Shown one piece after another: positions 36,709 through 47,812 of a DNA stretch of 64,000 bases. This DNA is from Brachionus rotundiformis (taxonomy: Eukaryota > Rotifera > Eurotatoria > Ploima > Brachionidae). Under the pieces are notes generated by a model that worked only from the letters and a program-made list of their open reading frames with translations, had not been told where the DNA came from and made no database searches. Within the stretch, counting starts at the first letter, position 1. Every line of letters starts with the position of its first letter. The position numbers were made by a program, and so were the translations under genes. The stretch is taken from NCBI GenBank assembly GCA_016802295.1, contig JAESIW010000138.1:2394897-2458896 (forward strand), read 5' to 3'.

Positions 36709-38010
36709 TTAAGAAAAATTTTCGAGTAAAAAATTATCGTTTTGGTCAAATTTGGCCACTTTGCAGTTTTCTTTTTTGCTCCACAAGTTACCTATATTCG
36801 GAATGGTATTTTGCCATAAACCTATATAGTTTTCCAAATTAAGCTGAATGCACATATCACAAAAATTACTAAAAACTAGTCGTTTTTTAAACTGGACATA
36901 CTTTTTCCACTTGAAGTAAGAATTGTAGGCACTTTTGTTGCTATGTAGATACAGTAAATAATCGGCAAGGTCTTTCGGATTTTTAAAGTCAAGCACATTA
37001 ATGTAGCCTGACTTGGGAACCTTTAAAATTAAATTAAAAACTTCTTTTTTTGTTTTGTGACTTACAAAAAAGCTGTAATTTCCACCACCTAGTACCACTG
37101 GGATAATATCATAGCTGAGTACTTGGAAAAACTTCTCAGATATGTATCCATGGCATATTGAATTTTCAAATGACAAATAAAATTTGAAACTTTTACCAAT
37201 TAACTCTTTGCATTTGCTGTTGGACGAGTTCTTAAAAAAATCAGTACATCTGGTGCCACAATTTCCCAACACTGTAACAGGCACATATTTCTGAAGTTTT
37301 TTGATTAAGTCTAATCGACCACTGCTTCCTCCACAATTGCCAATCACCGCAGCTGCAAAATCGGTTTTTCCAAGAGAAAAGTCTCTGCTTTCATCAAAGC
37401 TTTCATCTTTGGCCCACTCGAACATTTGGTAAGAGCCAGTTAGCCTTGGAAATTCAGACTCAATGCGATATGTGGAAGTAAAATTAAACCAATTGTTGTA
37501 TTTTGAAAAGTCTGGACAATGTGCCGGTGACTCGAAGACAGTAAATATCCATCGTTGCTTGCTCGGTCTAGATGTGGGAAAATTTTGGATTCTATCTCTC
37601 ATGTGTACAATTACCATATCTGCTTCATTAACTCTCGATTTATCATTGAATATTTCACAATTATACACAGGGCATAGGTTATCCATAAATGGCTTTTTGT
37701 ATCCCAGACCGAATGCGAATTTTGGATCGCCAAAAAATGGAGTCCAAAAAAGAATCTTGGGAATTCTTTTTTGAGAATTCAAACATTGAAAATTAATTGT
37801 TTTATTCAAATAGAGTGGTACTGATTGAGGATATTCAATACCATCTATAATTACTTTTTTATATTGTGACACATTAATAAATGGATCACAATCTGAGCCA
37901 TTAATAGAAATTGGTTCAGCTGATTGACTAAATTTTAAAGATGCTTGTAACAGATAAATAATTATAAATGATAATAAAAAGATGATGAAAAATTTTATTT
38001 TATTTTGCAT
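36709..38010 (-). CDS. Alpha-1,3-fucosyltransferase (GT10)
   Basis: Golgi type II membrane enzyme that transfers fucose from GDP-fucose to GlcNAc in glycans. Single exon, 433 aa. A short cytoplasmic end is followed by a transmembrane anchor (FFIIFLLSFIIIYLLQA) and a stem. The catalytic region has ILFWTPFFG and AD.VIVHMRD, then RWIFTVFESPAHCPDF. NWTMTY-like NWFNFTSTYR and the GT10 donor-binding motif FYLSFENSICHGYISEKFFQ follow. Late Cys residues CDMC and C in LWSKKENC probably form the fold-stabilising disulfides. There are several N-glycosylation sequons. Acceptor specificity (Lewis-type or core alpha-1,3) cannot be read from sequence alone. Confidence 0.9.
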   Translation of the reverse strand: MQNKIKFFIIFLLSFIIIYLLQASLKFSQSAEPISINGSDCDPFINVSQYKKVIIDGIEYPQSVPLYLNKTINFQCLNSQKRIPKILFWTPFFGDPKFAFGLGYKKPFMDNLCPVYNCEIFNDKSRVNEADMVIVHMRDRIQNFPTSRPSKQRWIFTVFESPAHCPDFSKYNNWFNFTSTYRIESEFPRLTGSYQMFEWAKDESFDESRDFSLGKTDFAAAVIGNCGGSSGRLDLIKKLQKYVPVTVLGNCGTRCTDFFKNSSNSKCKELIGKSFKFYLSFENSICHGYISEKFFQVLSYDIIPVVLGGGNYSFFVSHKTKKEVFNLILKVPKSGYINVLDFKNPKDLADYLLYLHSNKSAYNSYFKWKKYVQFKKRLVFSNFCDMCIQLNLENYIGLWQNTIPNIGNLWSKKENCKVAKFDQNDNFLLENFS

Positions 38011-38491
38011 TATCTTTTTAAAAAATTTAATAATTAACTTGTTTTAAAAATATAAAATTAAGACATAATTTTTTAGGGAATAGAAAAAATCAATTTTCCC
38101 AAATCGATATTTTAGCTAAATTTCCATAGCAATAAAACTGGAATATTAATCGGTATTTATTTTTTTTTAATTCTTAATTAAACAAATTATTTATCATCAA
38201 CTATCTTAAGTTTTATCAACTTAAATAAAGTTAAATGAATGTGGCACAAAATAATTTCATATTTTTTTAATTAATGTAGAGTTGATATGACTTGAATTTA
38301 ATTAAAAAAAATTAATTTTTACAAAATTTCTTTTATTAATAGATATAAAATATATTTTGAATAAAAAAAAAATAAAGATAGAATTTTTTTCCGATTTACT
38401 AAAAAAATTTAAAAGCTTTAAATATTTTTTATTAAAAAATCGACCATAAATAAGCTCCTAATAATTAACCAAAATAGAATTAATTTAAAAT
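38011..38491. other. Intergenic, AT-rich
   Basis: Upstream of the fucosyltransferase and downstream of the ORP gene on the same strand. Nothing else seen. Confidence 0.55.
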
Positions 38492-40969
38492 TTAGCTTGA
38501 CCAATTTCTGTGCCACCATCGGTACACTAGCTCATTACTGTCCGAATCAGTGCTCGATTTGCTACCAATACTACCAGTACTAGTTGAAGATTTGCCACAT
38601 TTTGTCTTGTAAAAGTTTTTCGACAGATAGTTCAAACTTTTTTCCTTACGCAATTTATCAGTTAACCTTTGTTGTTTTTCTATCAAGCATCTTGAGCTAT
38701 GAGCCTTTTCGTAGTCATTATTGCGCAACCAATTAACCACATCTTTCCATAGATTCCTCGATTCATACTCCTCTTGCATACCAATTGGCCTCACTCGTTT
38801 ATTCAAAGGCTTTAAGTCGCGCATATCAAAACTCTTTACTGCTCTTGTCGAAGCCTCATTTCCAAAGATAAACTCCAACTTAGCATCCCATTCACCTTTC
38901 ATTTTGCAGAAAACCTCCTCACTTTTATTCTTTATCTCAGCAAAAACTTGATTTATGGTGTCACCATAGAAAGACTAGTTATTTTATTAATAAAATATTT
39001 CTAAATTAATTTTCTATTACTTTAACTTCAAATTCTATAATGGCTTTGAGTCCAGTTTGTGCACATGTTATGGAACACGAATCTCCAAGTTCTATCCAAG
39101 GATTGGTGACCACAGACCGAGCGTATACCTTGGGAAAAGTGATGCTGTATTCTTCGTTGACACCTTCAAGTCTTAAAATCACTTGTAAATGTCTTTTTTT
39201 AATTATTTTGTTGCCAAGTATATGTTTTATCATTTACTTTCTCCTATTAGCGGAAAAGTTATAGATGTGCCAGAATAGACAGCCTTGGTCATTATGTTGG
39301 CATTTAGCTTTACTTTTTTGTCATTGCACTCAATATAAAACGCGCACACTACTCACATATAAACCATCAAAATACTTAATCAAATTTAATATTTGTTTAG
39401 TTTACCAAGAGGAGAATGGGACACCTTTTCTGCTGTAAAGTTTACAACATGTTTGGAATTCAGCGCGCCATCCACTTTCCAAGAACAATTGAAAACTTCA
39501 CCCAGAACTGGATTAAAAGGCTTTTTGTTGGCAAATTCAGATTTTATCAAGAACAGGGAAGCCAAGACCCACTTCATCACAGCTATAAATCTGTCCTCAG
39601 GCGTATTTTCATCTGACATTCTTTTTTAATCGATTTATACTTATTAATAAAATAATCTACTTAATTTAGTATACTTAATTAGTTGATCAACTTGAGACAT
39701 TATATCTGCATATGATTCTAAGAGTGACTTTTGGTTTAGCAACTCGATGGGAATTTGTGTCTTGGTCAAGTCAAAGTTATCAGTTAGATTGGAAAAAAAC
39801 TTGAGTAGACTTTCTTTAGCGTGGTCATTAATAGAACACTTAGCACTTTCACTCTCTTCATCAGTTATCTCATCATCAGGATTTATTAAGCACTTTTTAG
39901 CGCTCAATATCTCGCTAGAGTTCGGCACATGAGATACTTAAATGAAAATAATTCTATAAAAAAAAATTTTTCATCTATATTTTTTTCAAACCATCGAGTA
40001 AATTATTGAACCCATGGTCAAATCTGTCTTCAATAAATTCTTTTTCCTTAATAAATAAAAATTTCAAAGCCAATTTATCTATTTGTTTATCTATTTACTT
40101 TATAATTAGCCATAATTTGACAGCTGTTTATTAAATTTTTGGCACAACAAGAGGCCGTTGCTTTGAGAATCAACAAGTTCTGGTCGTATCTACACAAATC
40201 ATCGGTTTGACTCAAATTCTTTTAATTTAATAAGCTTAATTATTAAAAATTGCTTTTAATTGATTAAATAAAACTACATCAAGTGAATTTTCAAATTCTT
40301 CATGACTTATTTTTACCAAATTGTAAATTTGTTTGATTAAATCTTGGCTATTTTTTCTAATTTAAATTTAAATAATTGGTTTTTAAGACTTTTATTTATC
40401 TCTCACTTGTCCAAAGCTTTATTCGTTTGGACATTTTCTATTTGCTTGGGTCCATCGTTTGTGTAAACTTTTAAATTATTGTCTTCTTTGGAATGTGCCA
40501 CTAAGCGTAGAACATTTACCCAATGCTGTCTTTCTTTGGCATCCTGAGCTCTCAATTTAAATATTTCATTATCAGGTGTATTGATTGTGAACGTATTCGA
40601 ATCTTCCTCAGAAGGAGATATTATCGAACTCTACAAAGATAAATTTTATCTTTTCTATCTTAAATTTTATTTATACCAAAAGTTCTATTGATCCGCGAGG
40701 CTTTTGGAATTTAAGTTCCTCACTCTAAAATAATTAATTTTCAATTAAGACCACAATTTTACTCTGATTAATTAATAATTAACAAGACCATGTAATAATT
40801 TAATTTTCCAGTATAGGCGTTGACCGTGAAATAGCGAATTTGAAAACCTTTGACCACATTTGTGTATTTGTACAAGTTTCCTTCCTGTCTAAAAGAGACT
40901 TTTATTCCAAAGATCCCAATTGGCAAACTCAATGGCTTACTTTATAGTTGATAAATTTAACTCTCCCAT
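38492..40969 (-). CDS. Oxysterol-binding protein-related protein, ORP10/ORP11 type
   Basis: Lipid-transfer protein that exchanges phosphatidylserine or sterol for PI4P at membrane contacts. About 12 short exons start with 40969-40941. The PH domain comes first: QEGNLYKYTNVVKGFQIRYF, TGKLNYYMSEELKFQKPRGS and FKLRAQDAKERQHWVN, close to ORP10/11. The ORD lid and start (39928-39644) has LLNQKSLLESYADIMS. KKPFNPVLGEVFNCSW and the signature region NFTAEKVSHSPLVCAFY follow. Then come SVVTNPWIELGDSCSITCAQTG, GEWDAKLEF, KRVRPIGMQEEYESRNLWKDV and the ending YRWWHRNWSS. The ORP fingerprint is EQVSHHPP; here it reads EKVSHSPL, losing the second His and second Pro. I read the splice TTG/TGTGCG across the next intron. 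ORP10/11 assignment rests on the PH start and the KRVRP..ESR.LWK.V block. Confidence 0.85.
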
Positions 40970-41154
40970 CTAAGATTGACAATTAAAAACAAAAGGATAC
41001 ACAAAAAATTTATATTTGTCTTTTATTTTAAATTATTTTGATTAAATTAAATGTAAAAATTTATAATAAAATATGATAATAATAAAAATAATAACAATTA
41101 TTTGAAAAATTTCAAGATCCTTATATTCTTAACTTAATTTTTGGTTAATATTCT

Positions 41155-41787
41155 TTAAATATTTTTTTCATATATTTCGAATACATAGCTTAGGTTATTG
41201 GTAGGCTCGACTTGAATTGTGTTAAAATCAACGTTCAGGTTCTCTTTTTCGCTAGTTGGATTATCCAATCTGGAAAAGTTATCCAAAAAATTTTCTGGTT
41301 GCATAAATGTGTCGCACTGAATGTCTGAAAAAACTCTTGTTAGATAAATTCTGTGCAGAAATCCAGCTGGATACTCTAAAGCTTTCTGGTAAATCATGGA
41401 ACCACCTATTGCATAAATTGACTCTATTTTGTCACTGTAATCTTTGACCAAAGTGTTGATTGCTTCATCGAAACTCTTAAATATGAGAATGTTGTTGAGG
41501 TTGGCGCTTTCGCCCAAGGACTCTTTGCCAAGTGTGCTGGAAATGATAACATTAAGTCTGTTCTTGAGAGGCCTGAAATTGCTTGGAATCGATAACCAAG
41601 TCAGGCGTCCCATGACCACTGCGTTCATTTTGGACCGATCTGTGGTTACAGTTGTTATTTTGGAAAAAAATTTTAGATCTTTGGGCAATTGCCATGGAAT
41701 AGTTCCTTTCAAGCCTATGCCTCGATTTGAATCATTCATAGCTACTACTAGGCTAAGTTTAATAGTTTGTTCAGCCAGTTTATTCAT
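41155..41787 (-). CDS. DHFR: Dihydrofolate reductase
   Basis: Reduces dihydrofolate to tetrahydrofolate with NADPH. Single exon, 210 aa, slightly longer than the 187-aa vertebrate enzyme. LSLVVAMNDSNRGIGLKGTIPWQLPKDLKFF holds the Met20-loop region and the catalytic acid position (here after PW.LPKD). MGRLTWLSIP, NRLNVIISST and the NADPH motif IYAIGGSMIYQKAL are conserved, then IYLTRVFSDIQCDTFM. The end SYVFEIYEKN is the usual final strand. It lies 186 bp upstream of the ORP gene and 259 bp downstream of MED16 on the same strand. It is not fused to thymidylate synthase, as expected for animals. Confidence 0.96.
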   Translation of the reverse strand: MNKLAEQTIKLSLVVAMNDSNRGIGLKGTIPWQLPKDLKFFSKITTVTTDRSKMNAVVMGRLTWLSIPSNFRPLKNRLNVIISSTLGKESLGESANLNNILIFKSFDEAINTLVKDYSDKIESIYAIGGSMIYQKALEYPAGFLHRIYLTRVFSDIQCDTFMQPENFLDNFSRLDNPTSEKENLNVDFNTIQVEPTNNLSYVFEIYEKNI

Positions 41788-42045
41788 CTTTTAAAATTAT
41801 TATCTCTATTAATAGTTAAAAATTTTAATTTGAAATGCTTCTTTGATAGTCAAATTAAAGTTCAAAAATATTATATCAAAAAGAATAAAAATAATTTTAA
41901 AAAAAAATTAGAATAGGAAAATAAATTGTCTTTTAACATAAAAAATAAATGTCATTTTTTTATCTTGGTATTTTTAAATTAAAAAAAATGCTAAAAAAAA
42001 TATATATTTATTAAAAATTAAATGAAAGCTATAGATAATAAAAAT

Positions 42046-45000
42046 TTAATTGTTAAGAACCCAATATCCACCGCAAAAACATTTTTCACTACCCGAGTCT
42101 TGAAGGTAAATACAATTATTTTTTGTTTTTGTTTGTGTAGGCAATAAATTGGCTTCGGTAAAGTTGCCGCATCGTATGCATTGTTTGGTCAAAGGACTCC
42201 GACTGAACTGGATCAAACGCACTATGTCAAACAATGGATAAATTTGTCGTTGTTTTTCATTTTCGAATAAATGATCGATTGGAATTTTAAGAGTTTTGGT
42301 CCACAAATTGGTGCTATCTCCTAACCATGAATATTTTAGCTTAAAAAGCAATTCATCCATTGGACGAATTATGGTCTCAGCTTGAATTGTGAGGCAAGAA
42401 TCTATTACACTTTCATCGTTCAACGGTGTTCCTTTGGTAAATTAAAATTAAAGCTGAACCAAGATTAAAAATGCTAGTCAGAACGTGCCAAGACTAATAG
42501 TTTTATTTAATTTAAATTCTCACATTTTGAAAATAAATTTTTTAATAAATTTTTTTTTTTTAAAAGGCAGATTTTACTTAAATTAATTTTCTAATTAACC
42601 TTTTGATATTAATCAAGCATATATCGTATTTAATTTCCAAAAAAATAATTAATTTACTCTAATTAAACCAATATAAAAAAAGTGAGCATTTAATGTAGGC
42701 GGATAAAAAATTCAGTAAATAATAATAGATAAAAATTGTAGGCAAATTTCATTTAAATTAAACAAAAATTTTGCTCAATAATCGTTTCCTATTAAAAAAT
42801 AGCATTAAAATAAACAATTGTATATAAATTTTTTTTGTTTATTAGATAATCTAGCTTAATAATAGTGGTACATATCCAGGTCTTAATTTTAGTTAAAAGA
42901 TAAGCATCCCGGAAAACAAAATTACCTTCTACAATTCGATGAATAATGCTTGAGTAGAGCTTGAACAAATCGGACAAAAAGTCCTTTTGCATCGAAGACT
43001 TGACTGGCAAAACAGGTACACTGTTTATCAACAGATGGGTAGACTGGTTCTGGGCAATATGGCTAATTATGAGTTTGACAACCACAATTACTTTGCGCAC
43101 TTGGTTCAAAAACCACAGATCGTTCATCAAAGAGAGGCCAAAATGACTTGACAAATGGTTACATTTGGAACCTTGGACAACATTAATCAAATACAATGCC
43201 AGATCGATGACCCATTGAAGGACATGTTTTAATTGTTGATTGACACTTAGATGATAATTTTTCCTACTCAATATAACATTTATGACATCATTTAATGTCA
43301 ATTGCTTTAATTCATTAAAATTGGTCTTGCCATCGGGCCTTACTTTGAGCACTTCTTCCAAAATATCGAACAAATTGTGTTTATATTGCACTTGGTTCAA
43401 TATGGAATTATTGAACACGGCATTTGATTGATTGAGTGTGTCAATTACTGATATTAGTTGAGACGAGCTAAGCGAGTTGCCAGAGCCAAGACCTAACTTA
43501 ACTTGGTCTGTGTTTAAGCCTAACTGAACCGAAAATGACAATATGCTCATTATTCGATTTAGGATCAGCTTTATCAGTATGTCCTGGGACCTAAAGTAAC
43601 TGAAGTTGTGGTTTCGCTTATAAAGCGAAAACATTAGAGACAAGTGTCTGGAAAAATAAGCTTTTTGCATTGAAGGAGACAAGTTGTTGTTAAATTTGTC
43701 CTCTAGGCTTTCTATTAAATTGTTGACCAATTTTGGATTTGTTACCATCACTAGATCCCAAAAGTCACTACCACTAAATATTATGTACTCATACAAATTA
43801 AATAAATGGTTGAAGACCAATTTTTGGTTGTTGTTATCTTTGAAAAATGGATTTCGACAGGTGACAAGTCTGGATAAGTTTGTTAGTCCGACTAAAATTA
43901 AATCTGAACATGACTGGTCTACATTGATCAAAAATTCCTGGGTAAACTTGATTTTTTTGGACATGTTGTCTCTATCGGTGAGTTCATAGTCATGGACTTG
44001 GTTCTTAAATGGTATAAGCTCGGTTGTTACTTGGTTTAATGATTGGATGTCAATGAATCCCTGTGAACCATTTTGGTAGCTGGCAATAATAAAGACCGCA
44101 TCGGTCAATAGGCGATTTTCCACTAGATCTTTGTAAAGAGAATAGTTTTTTGGAACACATATCGCGCTCAGAATGCTAGGACACTGAATGGTGCCCATCA
44201 TGGAAAAATTCTGATCCAACTTGTAGAATTGAAGTATGCCTGACTTGAACGCCACGCAAACACTTTGAGCACTCTCATGGCTGGTGAAAATTAAATGGGT
44301 CTTTAAATCAGTTGGTTCGGTAGGCAGATTAAAGCTGCCAATCAAAGTGGCACTTGTTTCCAAGCATAGCTCATCTATTGGATACTTGGCACTTACCTTA
44401 ATTAATTTGGTATTTAATTTTCAACAAAAATTTAATTTAATTAAGTAACTTTGAACAAAAAAATTGGTCTTGAGTCTTCGTGGCCAAGGATAACATTTAT
44501 TGAACCATCATCCTCAAAATAAAAATCTCCTAAATCAAATTTGGTCTCAGCCAGCTCGTTCTGATTTAAGTCAAATTTTAATTTTTCAAATTTGTTCTTG
44601 GTACCATCTGGTTCAGTGATAATAAAGGCTAACTAGACAGAATTATAATTGATAGAAAAAATTTTATTCATTTCTCCTTACTGTTCCTGACTTTGTCAAA
44701 ATAACAAAACCATCATGCATTATACCACAGTCGGTTTTCATTAGACCAAATTTTTTATGGTAAAATTTTTCAAAATAATTATTCGAGTCTTTTTTATCAG
44801 AACTAAAACAGACCTTTAGCAAAAAAATTCAAAAATTCACAAGTTTTAGACTCTTTTTTTTACTTTAGGGGCCTTGCTGAACGGCTTTATGGCCAGTATG
44901 TCATTAAAATTTAAGTCACATGAAAAAACACTTTTTATCGAGTCTAATGAATTGATCTTAAAAGACATGGCTAGAGAAAATTTCAGGTAAAAATAGATCT

Positions 45001-45279
45001 TTCTACTTTTATATTGAATATATTTATTTGTCCATTCTTGAAAAAAGAGAGTAAATACTGTCCGTCATGGCTCCAAGAGAGCCAAATGCAGGGACTTTTG
45101 CTCAAAGTGACTGGTTTGAGTTCGTTTGGTTTTTCCAATGGGACTATGTACACGCAAGAATTGGTCGATATTGCTGCTATATTCAAGTTGGACACCACAC
45201 AATTGGTAAAGTCCGAATCGGGATTTATTTCCTCATCTGCCAAAAAGTTTTTCAAATCGACTAAATAAAGATAGTCCAT
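42046..45279 (-). CDS. MED16: Mediator complex subunit 16
   Basis: Tail-module subunit of Mediator that contacts activators in the nucleus. The N-terminal WD40-like part starts at 45279 and shows CIWLSWSHDGQYLLSFFKNGQINIF. Further short exons lie between 44980 and 44400. The main exon 44390-42800 carries QSVCVAFKSGILQFYKL, then YIIFSGSDFWDLVMVTNPKLVNNLIESL. The latter aligns with the MED16 stretch YCMVTGYDWWDILLHVQPSMVQSLVEKL. HVLQWVIDLALYL and VRKVIVVVKLII follow. The last exon (about 42436-42046) ends in a Cys pair and CFCGGYWVL, matching the C-terminal CTRCG...CLCGGLWW of MED16. Similarity is spread thinly, and the family call depends on the DWWD-like block plus the terminal Cys motifs. 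Exon ends between 45000 and 44400 are approximate. Confidence 0.82.
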
Positions 45280-46166
45280 TTTGAAATTGTTCGAAATAAA
45301 ATTGAGAAATTTTTAATTAAATTTTTATTTATATTTAGATTGAAGAAATAAGAAAAAAATTAACAAAAATTTACATTTTTGCTTGTTCAATATAATCTAA
45401 AAAAATGTTTTACCTTTTGATTTTTAATTAATATTTAATTCTGGGATAAAATTCAAATCAAGAATAAAAAATGGAAAAAAAAAAAGAGAAAAAAAAAACA
45501 TATTTATTGATAAATACATATATCGATTTATTATAATATTCATTTCCCAGATTTAAAAAAAATTTATCTTGATTTTTCAAAGTGACAATAAATAATAGCG
45601 ATTTGATTTGAAACTTCGGAAGATCTTGTTTCCAAAATTTGTAAGCAATCAACATTGGATAAATAATTCTTTTTTTTTTTTTTATTCATCACAAAAAAGA
45701 TACTGCTTTAAACCAATATTATTACTGTTATCAATTAAAAATAAAACTCTCGGGTATATATTATCTTGGTATAAATATATAAATATATATTTTTTATTGG
45801 ATCTTGATGGCTTTTGTTTATAAAACTAAGACGACTGTTTAACAATTAGCTGGATTATAAGAAACTTGCGTTCTGTATTTACGCAAACAATGCCTTATCT
45901 TAATTCAGTCTAGTGGAAATTTTTATTATACAAAAAATAAAAAACAAAATTATAAATTAGAATTATTATTATTATTATTTTTTTTTTTAAATTAAATAGA
46001 TCTTCATCACAAAATGTGTTTTTAGCTGTTCATTAAATTAACACTTAGGCAATTTTAGCAACAAGTCAGACAAGTTTAATAATTATCATAGCTAGTGTTC
46101 CATTTAAGCAAGCAGTCGAGGCTCTAAAAGAAACATATTTTATTTAGAAATTTGGCAAAATTGAAC
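45280..46166. other. Divergent intergenic region, MED16 / calcium sensor
   Basis: AT-rich with a (TTA)n run at about 45963-45980 and T-runs near 45670. No gene seen; promoters of both flanking genes are expected. Confidence 0.5.
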
Positions 46167-46816
46167 ATGGGACTAAAATCGTCCAAGTCGAGTGGTGAGA
46201 CATTGAGCGAGGCCGAGCTGGAAGCGCTGATATTGTCGACCGAGATGAGCAGGGCCGAGATAATCAAGTGGCACAAGGGCTTCATGCTCGATTGTCCATC
46301 GGGCCGACTCACCAAGAAAGAGTTTGTCAAAATTTATGAAGAGTTGTTTCCAAGAGTCAGAGCCAAGCGCTTCTGTGACAATGTTTTTGCTATTTTTGAC
46401 AAAGCCAATACCAATACCATTGGTAAAAGCTTGCTTATACTTTTTTATAGATTGGTTAATTTTGGTTTAAAGATTTTAATGAGTTCATAATCGCATGTAG
46501 CTTGACCTCCAGGGGAAAGTCCAAGGAAAAGTTGAGGGCCTCGTTTCAGGTATACGACAGCGACTCCAATGAGCTTTTGACCAAAGAGGAAATGCAGAAG
46601 ATAATCAAGGCAGTACATGAGCTGTACGCCGGGATAAAGCTGACAGAAAATGACTCAATCAAAAAAGTAGACTGCTTAATGGACCAGTTTGACAAGTCCA
46701 AGTGTGGTTCGATTAAGAAAAATGATTTTTTCGAGGGCGTTTCTACTGACCCCCAGATCCAAAATGCCATCTACAAACAAGACTCTAGTAAGAGCTTGAA
46801 AAGTGATGCTTTATAA
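46167..46816 (+). CDS. Neuronal calcium sensor family protein, divergent
   Basis: EF-hand calcium sensor of the frequenin/neurocalcin/VILIP family, usually membrane-tethered through N-myristoylation. Exons 46167-46422 and 46473-46816 give 199 aa. The start MGLKSSKS keeps the myristoylation Gly2 and Ser6. IIKWHKGFMLDCPSGRLTKKEFVKIY is the family's Cys-Pro EF1 block, and ACSLTSRGKSKEKLRASFQVYD is the linker before EF3. EF2 (residues 78-89, DKANTNTIDFNE) has Ala and Thr at the Y and Z positions. EF3 (114-125, DSDSNELLTKEE) looks able to bind calcium. EF4 (159-170, DKSKCGSIKKND) has Lys at -X and Asp at -Z. Only one clearly competent loop remains, against two or three in typical members. Confidence 0.88.
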
Positions 46817-47812
46817 AATTAGTCAATTTAAAACTTAATTAAAATAATTATTTTATTTGTTTTTGCTTTTATAAATTATTTTAAACAAAAAAAATATTTG
46901 ATCATAATTTTAAAGATTTATTTTTCGCTATCAATAAATTTTTGTGGCTTTAAGATTAACATCGAATTTTTTTTTTTTTTTTTTAATAAATTGGTTTTTT
47001 TTCTTTTTGTTAAAGTATTTTTTTACCACGCGCTAATTATTTAAAACTTGAGCATATTTTTTGTCTCTAGGCGACAGTAGTAAAATTCCTAAAAATCTGA
47101 TTTAAACTTTTTAATTGGAAATTATCTCGAATAAATTATTTAATTGCTAATTTTTTCTTAAACAAAAAAAAAGATAAATAATCATCAAGATATCATATTG
47201 GTATTTTATTTTTTCAAAATTTAAATTAATAAAACCAGACCAATCGAAAAAAAAAGACTGGGAAAATTAAGTAATACCAACCTAACAAACTGGTTAACTT
47301 TAATCTAGCCTATTGTTTTAATTTTTTTACTATGTTTTTTTTTAAAGATGATCTTAATGAATTAATTTAAAAAAAATAATTTACTTGATTAGTTTTAAAA
47401 TTATTTTAAAATTGATAGAAATAGACAAAAATGAAGAATATTAATCTTAAAATGGCAAAGCATAATTTGTTCACAACACTGGCAACACTGTACGAAATTA
47501 TATTTTACATAATATATTTAAATATTTTTTTCATTATTTTATTAAATTTAATATCTAAATCAAGTAAAAATTGGGCGTAAAGTATTATTGCTTAGCATAA
47601 TTAAGTCCATTACGAGGCTCTGTTAGGTCAGACTTGATATTTATGCAAAAATATTCTAAGCCGTACTTCCAATCTCAGCTAAAACAGACATTAATAATCA
47701 TATTCTATCTATTCTTATTTGAAAAGATTAATTTATGATTTTTGAGTTTATTTTGTTAAACTTGTGTTCGATATTAATTTGGCTATAAATATAAAAATAA
47801 GTTTTAGAAGAT
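46817..47812. other. Intergenic, AT-rich, 1 kb
   Basis: Poly-T and poly-A runs (for example about 46966-46984). No gene, RNA or repeat element recognised. Confidence 0.55.

Noticed and set aside
41444..41794. 116-codon plus-strand frame
   Set aside because: Antisense of DHFR.
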